Source of the DNA: Schizochytrium sp. TIO01
Lineage: Eukaryota; Sar; Bigyra; Thraustochytrida; Thraustochytriidae
Assembly: GCA_004764695.1 (NCBI GenBank)
Contig: SMSO01000014.1
Location: forward strand, 3,051,148 to 3,115,147
Length of the DNA: 64,000 nt
Direction: 5' to 3'
Positions 28,651 through 38,266 of this stretch are shown one piece after another. The notes under the pieces were generated by a model. The model made no database searches. It was given only the letters and a program-made list of their open reading frames with translations, and was not told where the DNA came from. Every line of letters starts with the position of its first letter. Position 1 is the stretch's first letter. The position numbers and the translations under genes were made by a program.

Positions 28651-30780
28651 CTAGATTTGCTTGTCAATGTCAATGTCAGTGACATGATCGAGGATTTCGA
28701 CCCGAACAGGCTGGGTGGTACTACCATCATCAGAGGAGGAGTCACTTTCATCATCGTCATCGTGCTCATAAACCTCGAGAAGACCAATGCTTGCTGTTGA
28801 TTCGACTTGGGACTGTGTGATAGAATTAACACGAGAGCCTCCAAAGTTGGAGCCCATTCGCGAACCAACACGCAATGAAAGCTGGCGATGTGATGGCGGA
28901 CGGGTAGATGCTGATGGGCGATTGCGACGTAAACCATGAGGGCGAATGTGCGATAAATTTGCTGATGAGCGAGCGTTGCTGAGTAGGAAGTCAATATCTT
29001 GCATATCCTGGTGAACAAAGCCTCCCAAACCAAACTGGTCATCATCCTGTTCCATACGGTTGACAGAGACCTCAAACTCTTTGTTACGTTCCTGCAGGAG
29101 TTTTTCTGCGAGACCAAAGGCTGCTTCGGTTCCAATCTCGTCCTCCTCTGATTGAATGCCGGCATACCAGCGTCCCACACGCACGTTGCCGTTTTCAGGA
29201 TCTCGGAGAGCCTTCTTGACGTCTTCGTAGAGCGTGCGGAGGCGCTGGCGGATAGCACCCTCTTCATCGTGATTAGGTGAGCGATATCTTGAGGCAGGCA
29301 AGCGCATTGTGTGATCACAGAGAAAGGCCTCAAAGATAATGTACACGTCAAAGTCGTTGACACGCGGATGATATGAGCGAATATCGACGATTTCCAAATT
29401 GGAGTCCATGATGGCACGCAGGAAGCGGTCCTGTAGACCCATACTTCCTGTACAGCGCGTCTGCACAAAATAGTAGAGGGGTGGGTTGCCTTTGGCATCC
29501 TCACCGGTTTCGTTACGTGCTTTATCTACAGCACGCTGGGCCTTGCGAGTGAAGTATCCAATAACGAGACGCAGTAAAATGGGCGAAATGATAATGGTGA
29601 TGAGGATGGTCAGGATGATACTTGCTGCAATATCATCTGAGACAAACGCTTCCTGTTTAGCATAAACAACAACGATGAAAGCAAATTCACCGAGCGCGCT
29701 CATTGCTGTAGAGACAACCATGGCATTGAACTTGGTGAGTGGACGAGCCCAAATGAAGGTGGCAATTTTACCAATGAGAGCAATGAGAATCATTGCTGCG
29801 TGTTTGACTACCTCGACATTTGCGAAAGAGCTCACAGGAATTTCAAAGGCAATAGTACAGCCAAAAAAGATTCGTAAGAGCCAAGTTAGGATACGCTTGA
29901 CCTGGCTCACCCAGACGCGCTGTACTTGCTCGGAGGTACAGAAAGAAAGACCAGCAATAAAGCAGCCGAGCAAGTAGCTACCACCTGCAGCTCGTGCAGC
30001 AGGCGCGAGTCCAAGGGCAAGTAAAAAGAGCAATGCAAGAGCAAGGTTGTCTTCGTACTCGGGTTTAACTCGCGGGAAGACAAAGCGGTTGAGAATGCGC
30101 GGGATAATGTAAATGGCGACGAAGCCAAAGCCAAAGAGGAGAAGGAAGGCGACTAAGATGGGTTTTACGATATTCCATCCGGTAGGATCCTCCAGAGCAC
30201 TAAGTTCGGAGAGAAGGATGAGAGCGATGATATCATCAAGCACGGCTGCTGCAATAATGAGTTGGCCTGTTGGAGAGTTCAATAGCTTGCTGGCACGAAG
30301 CACAGAGAGCGCAATACCCATACTTGTGGGTGAAACTGAAGCGCCGACGACGAAACTGCCCTTCATGTCAAGGCCCATGAGCTTGTCGCCAATGAAAAAC
30401 CCGATGGCTAAGGGGACCATACTACCTGCAACCGCGACGATCGCTCCTCTGACACCAATGAGACGCAGCATTTCAAGATCTACTTCGACACCAGCCTCAA
30501 TGACGAGGAGCATCAGTCCAAGTTCTCCAATCATTTTCCATGCTCCAACCTTGGGAACAAATTCGAGGAGGTAAGGTCCGAGGATCATTCCTGTGATAAT
30601 TTGGCCTACAAGTGGTGGTGCGCCTGCAAAGGAAACAAGCTTGCCAATTCCCCAGAGTGCTATCATGAACACGAGAGATGCATAGAGCTGGTCCCACGAG
30701 TATTCATCTTCGCCTTCACCTGAACCCGACAAGTATCTCCAGTCTCCGCGCAGGAAATCCTCCATTAGTGAAGAGAACAT
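28651..30780 (-). CDS. CPA2-family Na+(K+)/H+ antiporter
   Basis: 709 residues; ATG at 30780, with a second ATG five codons later. After a short acidic N-terminus, about 12 hydrophobic segments form a KefB/KefC-type exchanger: APPLVGQIITGMILGP near residue 54, EAGVEVDLEMLR near 95, and a DD ion-binding pair (D182-D183) in VLDDIIALILL. A ~290-residue hydrophilic tail includes acidic and Ser/Arg-rich segments but no recognisable Rossmann (TrkA-N) fold, unlike bacterial KefC. The family exchanges monovalent cations for protons across plasma, vacuolar or organellar membranes; location cannot be read from the sequence. It converges on the NFACT-R gene, and its upstream side faces the 7 kb gene-poor stretch. 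Confidence 0.9.
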   Translation of the reverse strand: MFSSLMEDFLRGDWRYLSGSGEGEDEYSWDQLYASLVFMIALWGIGKLVSFAGAPPLVGQIITGMILGPYLLEFVPKVGAWKMIGELGLMLLVIEAGVEVDLEMLRLIGVRGAIVAVAGSMVPLAIGFFIGDKLMGLDMKGSFVVGASVSPTSMGIALSVLRASKLLNSPTGQLIIAAAVLDDIIALILLSELSALEDPTGWNIVKPILVAFLLLFGFGFVAIYIIPRILNRFVFPRVKPEYEDNLALALLFLLALGLAPAARAAGGSYLLGCFIAGLSFCTSEQVQRVWVSQVKRILTWLLRIFFGCTIAFEIPVSSFANVEVVKHAAMILIALIGKIATFIWARPLTKFNAMVVSTAMSALGEFAFIVVVYAKQEAFVSDDIAASIILTILITIIISPILLRLVIGYFTRKAQRAVDKARNETGEDAKGNPPLYYFVQTRCTGSMGLQDRFLRAIMDSNLEIVDIRSYHPRVNDFDVYIIFEAFLCDHTMRLPASRYRSPNHDEEGAIRQRLRTLYEDVKKALRDPENGNVRVGRWYAGIQSEEDEIGTEAAFGLAEKLLQERNKEFEVSVNRMEQDDDQFGLGGFVHQDMQDIDFLLSNARSSANLSHIRPHGLRRNRPSASTRPPSHRQLSLRVGSRMGSNFGGSRVNSITQSQVESTASIGLLEVYEHDDDDESDSSSDDGSTTQPVRVEILDHVTDIDIDKQI

Positions 30781-31300
30781 TCTGGCTAGCGTCCTTGCAG
30801 AGAGGTCTGCCTCTTCTGCCAGTTCGCCAAGGCAAAGCTAGAGGCAGGAGCAAACGCCACCACCTCCGCCAGCAGTAAGGGGTTTGTTGGTCACTTGCCT
30901 GATTTACAGTCAATTTCACTTTGCTTTTTTAACAGAGGGGTCTCTTTTTATTTTTTTAAACAAAAAAATAAAAAGAGAAAAGAAAGTAAATTGGTGTGCA
31001 AGTGCTGCAGCTCTTTTATGGGCCACTCCTGATATTCCGAATGGAGCCTACGCTATCAGCTAAGCCTATTCTACCCACACACCACGAGCTTGGCCCTGTG
31101 TATTGTTCGCGTTGTTCTGTTACCTCTTCTTTTTCTGCAACTACCTTGAACAGCCAAACCTTCTTCCTTTAGGATTCTTCCCTTGCTTTACTTTGCTTTA
31201 CTTTTTGTTATTGCTGAGCAGAGTTTTTTTTTTTTTTTTTTAAAATTAAAAGTTTCTTTCAAAAAGCTCAATTGATCAAAGGTGAAAAGAAGTTGAAGTG

Positions 31301-31350
31301 AAATGAAATGAAATGAAAAGAAAAGAAAAGAAAAGAAAAGAAAAGAAAAG
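31301..31350. repeat. (AAATG)3(AAAAG)7 pentanucleotide repeat
   Basis: Three perfect AAATG units run into seven perfect AAAAG units. Confidence 0.9.
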
Positions 31351-32988
31351 AACAGGAAACGAACTGTAGGCAATTCGAGGGGAAGGAAAATACTGGCAAT
31401 CGGCGAAGGTGAAAGGTCCCAAGATTACTCGGACTTGAGATAGCCGAGAGTCCGTTCTTTAACTGCCGACGCTTCAACTCCTGTCGTCCTTGCGTGTTGC
31501 CTTCCGTGCGTGGAGCGTCAAAGCCAAGCCTCTTTGCGCCGGCTCGCTCGTTGCTTGTAGGCAGCTTTTAGTGCTGCTTTTGTTGGTTCCTTCAGCAATT
31601 TTGGCAGTGCAGTGTAATCAAACAAGACCTCTTCGCGAGCAAGTCTTGCAAATCATGCAAAGCAAGCACAGCTTAGCTCAAGTGTCGCTGAGCAACCTGG
31701 GCAACCTGCTCGCCCGACTCTATGGTAAGCCTGCCTGTCCTACGCGTGGCTTTGGCCACGTCTGATTGTGACAATGAATCAAAGTACTCTCGCTATTTTA
31801 GTTGAGTTGAACTGAGTTGAGTTGATCTTAGTTTTAGTTTTAGTTTTAGTTTTTCTTTTCTTTTTCTGTGCACGCGCGTTTTCCTTGTTTTCAAAGGTCT
31901 CTCTTTCTGCCAAGCACGTGCACAACTCGTTCGTGCTCAACAGCTCAAGTTGCTCAACAGCGGGCACTCACCAACACGGGTTTACTTGCGCAGGCCGATC
32001 GGGTTTGCAGGTTTCTCTTCCGATCTGCTCGTCGAGTTTCCACCGGGTTGCAGGCGCTGACTCGGATGGACTGATCGATCGACAACGATGAGCTTAGGTC
32101 CCAAGGCCTCCAACTGGCAAGGATCCACAGGCTCAAGGCAGCAACAACTGCAGGCACTGGCAGGATCAGAGGTGGATTCGCTCTGTGCGTAGGTGGTAGG
32201 CAGCTGCCAGGCTTGTGGTGGATCTGGCGAATGTGATGGAGGAATACAATGTGCAGGGGTGACGGTGGTCTCGATGGATTTTCTAGCAGTTTAAGTAAAA
32301 AACGAGATGGACCGCATTATATATATCATTACTATCATTATTATTATTATTACTAAACAAAATTAGGATTTGAAAAATGTTCATAAATGCTCAGAGCCTG
32401 GTGACTCTCTAGGATGGTGGATGACAATGAATAGCAGCGCTTGAAAGTGATTATGCGCTCCGCGAGCGATTACAGAAACTATGTACAAGATTAGGGGCTC
32501 CGCGGGATCCTTTTCCAGGTCGAAGAGCAGCCGTGGTAATCAGATATTCTCAGGCAGCTCCTCCTCTTTCTTGTTTTTCTGGATAATTCAAAATCAACTT
32601 TTGCAAAAAAAAGAAAAGAGAAGCGGTAATTTCATTTTAAAAAGAGAGAAAGAAAAAGAGAATAATAGTAATAAAAGCTTTAGCGAGATGGATTGAAGTG
32701 TATCTGACTCTTAGTGTTTCTCATAGTGACAGAGACTTGTAATCAGAAAGAGAGCAACGAATGATCCCCGTCGATTGGGCAACGATCTCCAATTTGTGTG
32801 TTCGCCTTCCCCCTCCATTATCAGTTCGGGTGAGGGGGAGAGGGGGGTGTTCGTAAGCATTGAGGAGCAGTCTGCGCTGAGGGTAGCTAGGCCAGAGGGG
32901 GAACCACGGCCTTAAAGCTGACAAATTACCAGCGGTCCTCACTCGTGGTCCCGCCCTCCCGACATTAGCATTTTTATTATTGTGCTGT

Positions 32989-33039
32989 CTTCTTCTTCTT
33001 CTTCTTCTTCTTCTTCTTCTTCTTCTTCTTCTTCTTCTT
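32989..33039. repeat. (CTT)17 microsatellite
   Basis: Seventeen uninterrupted CTT units (GAA on the minus strand), intergenic. Confidence 0.95.
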
Positions 33040-36000
33040 TATTCTTTTTTTCTTTCAGGCTCAGGATGAAAAAACTGCTTTCAACTTACATTACCAGCTT
33101 AGTGGTGTTCTCCATAGTAGCAAACAGCCAAAGTTGATTGATGAGTGCAGACCAATTCCTCCAAGTTCCGAGTTGTTCAACACCGCTGATTGTTCGTTCG
33201 TCTCCCTTCGTGAGATGGAACCAAAGGCTGCCTTGCAACCTATTACCACATCGCTTAAGCAGTCTGTCTCATGTAATTGTTTCAGCCTGAGAGTTCATTA
33301 TACACATAGTGCCTACTGCTGTGCGAACGTCGCGAGTGTTTTTTTACAAAAAAATAATAATTTACTTATCATGATAATTTTAATTAAAATTAATTAAGTT
33401 AAATAAGTTTTCTTAAGTTTTTTTAAGTTTTTTTTTTTTTTTAATCTGGTGGAGAAGACGAATTATTGAAATCGCGACTACCACAAAACGTGGTTAGAAC
33501 TGGGTTCTCCGAGCATCTTACTGATTGGGGGACCTAGAACTAAATCAACCTGGTGTCTTGACGGCAGCAGCAATAGATGTTTCATAGCAGAGACACTGCC
33601 TATATTGCATGCAGCACCACCAAGTCAGACTCACTGTGAAAAATTGTTATGTTCTTCGTTTCTTTTCACTACAAAGTCAAGGGGAAAGAGAGAAAGGGCG
33701 AGCGGCGCGCGCCAATAACCCTGCATGTGCTGGCGCGTACCTGTGTCACTCAGTCGGTTGCTCTCCCTTTCTCTATCTGTTTATCTCTACCTTTGCGTGC
33801 GCCTGGTGGTATACAAATAGTGCAGCACGGATCAGCGGCCAAGTTCAAGTCCAAGCTCATCAAAATGCCCACTCTTGCAAGAAACGAGGGAGCAGTTTCC
33901 AGCAGGAGCGATGACGCAGCTCTTTTATTACTATTATTGTTCTTAATAAATTAAAAGAAACTTGACAAAAGCGAATAAGGAATGACAAATAAAAAATGAA
34001 TAGAGGAAAGTGGCGAGGGAACAATGAATTGAAGACAACGCACGTGGAGCTAGGGTTTCCTGCAATTTACACTGATGGTTTCGATAGTGGCCAAGCTAGG
34101 ATGGAAATCTCGGCGGTGACGGCCTTCGCAAGCACAATGGTCGTTACGCTCGCTATGAAGGACGATGGTTCAAGACTACCTGTTATTTACCTTGTTTGAC
34201 TCCTGAAATCAGCTCTGGAAGCCCAAATGAACTAGTAAGGAAAGAACCAGGAGGAATCGCAAAGTCGTAAATCAGAAGCGATGAAGAGCAAATCAAACCG
34301 ATCTGCTGAATTCGCACGTGCAAACATTCTCGCTGCAGCAACTTGAGCCTGTGAAGTCCAAAACGAAACTATCCGCGACTAAATGAGTTCAAACCTTTCG
34401 TTGTAACGAGCAATCATGGATATATTCATCTTGCATTGTCGCCATTCTCATCGGAATCATTCATAACCTCTCATGATTTGTACGACACAACTGCGTCCTG
34501 ATGGTTCTTGATTTCAGGCTATTTGATGTGCAGGAAAACAACGCTCCCGTCCCTCGCGGTTCACGCTGCCAACTCCGTGACGATGCTCAGTTTTGGCGAG
34601 CATGGTTCAATCTTCTGAAGAACGACGCAAAGCGAAGCGAAGATTGAAGCTCCTATCTACAATCAATCGCTCGCCTACAAGATAGGCGCACACATGCCAG
34701 AATGCCGCAGAGCGTTTTTTAATTAAATTCGTGAATATTTTACTCTCCTCAGTACCTGCATGGAAATGCTAGAGGTAATAATAAATAAGAAGACCCCTGA
34801 TGCCTCTTCTTTTAGTAGTCTTTTGTATAGTCTTTTAATTCATTTCATTTCATTTTAAATAATTCTACTACTCCACCACTCGCTGTAATAACACAACAAC
34901 AAAATGAAGAAAACCATGGGAGAATGAAACAAAGCAAAGCATTGGAGCAGGGTATCCTCAGCTTAGCAGGCAGGAACAATAAGAAACGCCCTCACGCAGA
35001 ACCTACCTGCACCTACCTGCTATTAAAACCAAGCGACTCATGTAGTCAATCTTAATGTGTCTCGGTGAAACAAATGAGAGGTTGTTTTCATGCACCTCAT
35101 TGACCATGATGAAGAATCACTGCCCAGGTGTCGGCAATGCGTGAGCTGCAACTCGCAATTGAGCTGAGCGCCGTTGCGAACCAACCGTGAACTGCACTGA
35201 GTCGAGAATCGCGGGGCTCCCAGCCAGCGTAGGAGGTACTGTCAATCTGTCCTCTTCCATTTATCAATTACAGTGATCTGTATCTCTCACTAAGAACACA
35301 AGCAGAAGCAAGTGCAGACAAATCCTTTCTCGTTCACGGCCGCGCTGGACGCCATCGCCAATGCAATTCGGCATCACGACCACTGCAAGAGGCTCCACAA
35401 GGCTTCTGAGACGTGTGTGCTGAAGAGTTATTCTTAAGCACAGACAGCTTGCACGGCTTCGTCCCAGCTGATTTGCAGCTGCTCCTGTGTAGTGTGCAGT
35501 GATGACCAGTGATAGAGATGGGCGTGGACTCCAGCAGAGCTGGCTGCAGTCGCATCGTACAAATCGAAATGGAAACAACGTCAAAGAAGAAACTTTCGAG
35601 TGCCAGGTTGAAGCAGCTTGGTTCTGCTCAAGATTGCTTTCCCTGGAGAGGGCTCCTTCCCGATCTGGTTTTCTAGCGCGACTTTCTTTGATGAGACTTT
35701 CAGGAAAGTAGGGCACCTCGAAGCTTGGAACGATTGATTTCATACATGTGCTTATTCGTGAACTATTGCTTTTGATGAAGGTTATTTGAGGGGAGTCTCG
35801 TCGCGATTCTAGTTCTCGTTGGTGGTGTCTAAAAGTTCCGCCTCAACAATTCTCAAGTATCGCTCAAACATTTTTCAGGTAAAGGGGCAGAGAAGAGATC
35901 TGGGAAGTGGTGTATGCGACGACCATGGCATGGTTATATAGAGCAGCAGAAATGCGCAAGTGGGGAAAGAGGCGGTCGCAATCATCAGTCAAATAAATAC

Positions 36001-36847
36001 CTAAGCTTGAAGAACTTAAAGAACGAGTGGCTGACTACTCCGCACAACACTAAGTCCTACTAGCTGGCTGTGTAGGTGCACAGCACACACGTGCCGCGAG
36101 GAGAACACATAAACACTTAGATTGCTCAGGCCCGTAAGAAAGCTAAACAGGTATTAGGATCTCGCAATCAATTCTTTTATTTATCTGTCGTAGTTGCAAC
36201 AAGCTTTGAGAAGTTTCCATTTTCTAACCATTTGAATATTAGTGATTTTGCAAGTTGGTGATGAATCTCTCATCTGCAAGCGAATCTTCTCGACATGAAA
36301 GCACAACAGTGAACGTCTTGCAATTTCAAAGTGTTTGCAACAGGCATTTAGGCTAAAGGAAAATGAAGTCAGGCCCAAGGAGAAAAGAAACAAGGAAACT
36401 TTAAATAAAAACTTAAAAATAAATTTTAATTAAAACTAAAACTTTAAAATAAATAAATGCCCAGGTTGAAAAAATGTAAAGAATTAAAAAGAAATTATCT
36501 TTGGCCTCCTTCTTATTTTGTTTGTGGTATAGGTTCACGGGCTGCGCTGTTTTGATGCATTGAGGAAATGGTCGCTTTCCTTTGAGTAACCTATGTCCTA
36601 CATGCCGAAACTTCTGGCCTTACATGTTCTTTTCATTTCCTTATTGTATATAACCATAAATGAATAAAAATTCATTTATTTTATCTGCCCATCTAAAAAA
36701 TGCACGAATTCAGAGTAGACCCAGCAAAGCCGAACACAATTCGGTGATAGTGATAGCAGAATCCACTGCGTCTCCAGCTCGCTGGGGCTTGCTCTTGCGC
36801 TGCTTTGGACCTAGCGGCGCATGTTCTACTAGCCCAAGAACTCTCAA

Positions 36848-36892
36848 TCGTCGTTATCGTCGTCGTCGTCGTCGTAGGAGGAGGAGGAGGAG
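36848..36892. repeat. Adjacent CGT and AGG triplet runs
   Basis: A CGT-type run followed immediately by an AGG run in intergenic DNA. Confidence 0.8.
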
Positions 36893-37945
36893 TGCTTATT
36901 GTGTCAGCTCCTCAAACTTTATTTTTTTTTAAATTACATGCAGCTGTGCGTGCAAACTGCAGCTGCATGTGCTAGTGAGCTTCGAAGCAACGAGTTGAGT
37001 TTGGGTGGTGAGTCGTGTCAAATGGCGTCACAACTCGTAAGAAGCTGGTTGCAGCTGCTTACTGAGCCCTCTCCGAATCATGGCTCGTTCGCGTGCGTCT
37101 TGGAGGTTGCTGTGCGCGTGCGTAGGGTGGCGTCGGGTTCGGAAGGAGAGAAGATGCGAAACTTGTACTCTCTTTCCTCTTTCCTCCTTCAACTTTAAAA
37201 AGGGCGTCAAATCTTCCTCTCTTGATTCGTCGAGAGCGCAACCCCCATTATACTTGCATGAAAGCTTTTATGGAGGAATAGGTGAGACTGCGAAATCGGG
37301 GCTACCTATGGAGTGGTGATAGAAGGGACTCTGTGTACATTTTTGAACTAAATGGCCACGCTTGTTGTCTGTGTATGTTTGTTTCAACTAGACTCGCTTA
37401 AAACGCGTGGGACATTCGGATAGTGGCGTGAAAATAAACATAAAAACGTGCAACTGCAAATACATTGCAAATCGTACGTTAGAAGTACTGGATTTATCTT
37501 ATACTGTTTGCAGTGGTTGAAAATTTCCTCTTGTGAACCGCAGATATAATTAACTCAATAACAACTAGAATAGATTAAGATTTCATTGCATGGGGCTACC
37601 GTCGCTTGAATTAAGGCTCCAATGGGTTGTTTCAAGTGAGTGAACCTAATTAGAGAGCGCTGACCCTTATTTCAATTGTTGAAATATTCAAATTAATCAA
37701 TAAGCAGCTGCAAGTAGTTTTAAACCATTGCTCTTTCGTTTTACAGGACCAGAAAAAGCAAACAGACTCAATGAGCAGAATTACAAACAATAAATTCATC
37801 GTTCATACTATAAGCTTAAATTTTGGGAAAATGCGGTCTAGAGAAGGTGATTTTAAAAGGCTAAAATCATTATGACTCATCACTTTTAAAAACAAAATCG
37901 GTACACTCCACGTTTTGTCCAGGTACAGAATGTATGGGACTCTAA

Positions 37946-38266
37946 TTACTGCTGCTGCTGTTGTTTGCAAATGGCCTTGTGGCCAGAACGCCAATGGGCA
38001 AGCTGGCAGTCACGGCTGCAGTAGGTAGCCTTATGGCATCCACCACAGATCATCTCAGAGCGCTTGTTGCAACCGTCGTTGGAGCAAATGGAATCTGCAG
38101 GCTTGTTTTGGTCAAGGGTTACAACTGGTGCGGCGGCTTGCGAAAAGCTATTCTGGCGAGAAAGAGACGCCTTAGGAGAGCCTTGCGAAAAGCTGTTCTG
38201 GCGAGAGAGTGACCCTACAGGGGATCCTGGGCCCTGCGAAAAGCTATTCTGACGACTCAATGGAAC
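37946..38266 (-). CDS. Ser-rich repeats plus MYND zinc finger: probable C-terminus of the opsin gene in a shifted frame
   Basis: An open frame with no ATG at its start overlaps the end of the opsin frame by about 20 nt and lies one nucleotide later in phase. It encodes three copies of (L)SRQNSFSQ separated by GPGSPVGS- and GSPKAS-type spacers. A complete MYND finger follows (C-SNDG-C ... C-GG-C ... YCSRDCQ ... HWRSGHK..C, eight ligands), then a short poly-Gln end. The last opsin-frame residues (NRMNSFSVPNSPTGS) are a diverged copy of the same repeat, so both frames belong to one gene. Continuity needs either a one-base frame change at 38261 or a small intron with length 1 mod 3. For example, an acceptor CCCCAACAG ends at 38267, paired with the weak donor GTTTCA 91 nt upstream. 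MYND fingers bind Pro-rich peptides in partner proteins. Confidence 0.7.
   Translation of the reverse strand, partial: VPLSRQNSFSQGPGSPVGSLSRQNSFSQGSPKASLSRQNSFSQAAAPVVTLDQNKPADSICSNDGCNKRSEMICGGCHKATYCSRDCQLAHWRSGHKAICKQQQQQ
38138..38260 (-). repeat. Three SRQNSFSQ coding repeats
   Basis: Units begin at 38260, 38209 and 38164. The RxxSFS core is preserved with synonymous differences. RxNS fits basophilic kinase sites (PKA/CaMK type); this use is inference. Confidence 0.8.

Larger units (their letters stand above)
30781..37945. other. Gene-poor region of about 7 kb with simple repeats
   Basis: No convincing coding gene. It contains AAATG/AAAAG repeats (31301-31350), TTTTAG-like units (about 31828-31855), a (CTT)17 array, an A/T-rich low-complexity block (33340-33440) and CGT/AGG triplet runs (36848-36892). 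Open frames here (longest about 159 codons at 35264-35743) are within chance expectation and lack domain signatures. A well-formed GTAAGCC donor-like site at 31724 hints at a possible non-coding or unrecognised exon, but nothing more can be supported. Confidence 0.5.

Noticed and set aside
31490-31765. Signal-peptide-like frame (hydrophobic run LLVLLLLVPSAILA) ending at a GTAAGCC donor
   Set aside because: No ATG before the hydrophobic stretch after an upstream in-frame stop; could not build a gene from it.
31828-31855. TTTTAG-type repeats resembling telomere units
   Set aside because: Only about four units, T-rich without the GGG of stramenopile telomere repeats, and internal to the contig.
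35264-35743. 159-codon frame with ATG on the minus strand in the gene-poor region
   Set aside because: Poor start context, no domain, composition like random translation; its length is plausible by chance in 7 kb.
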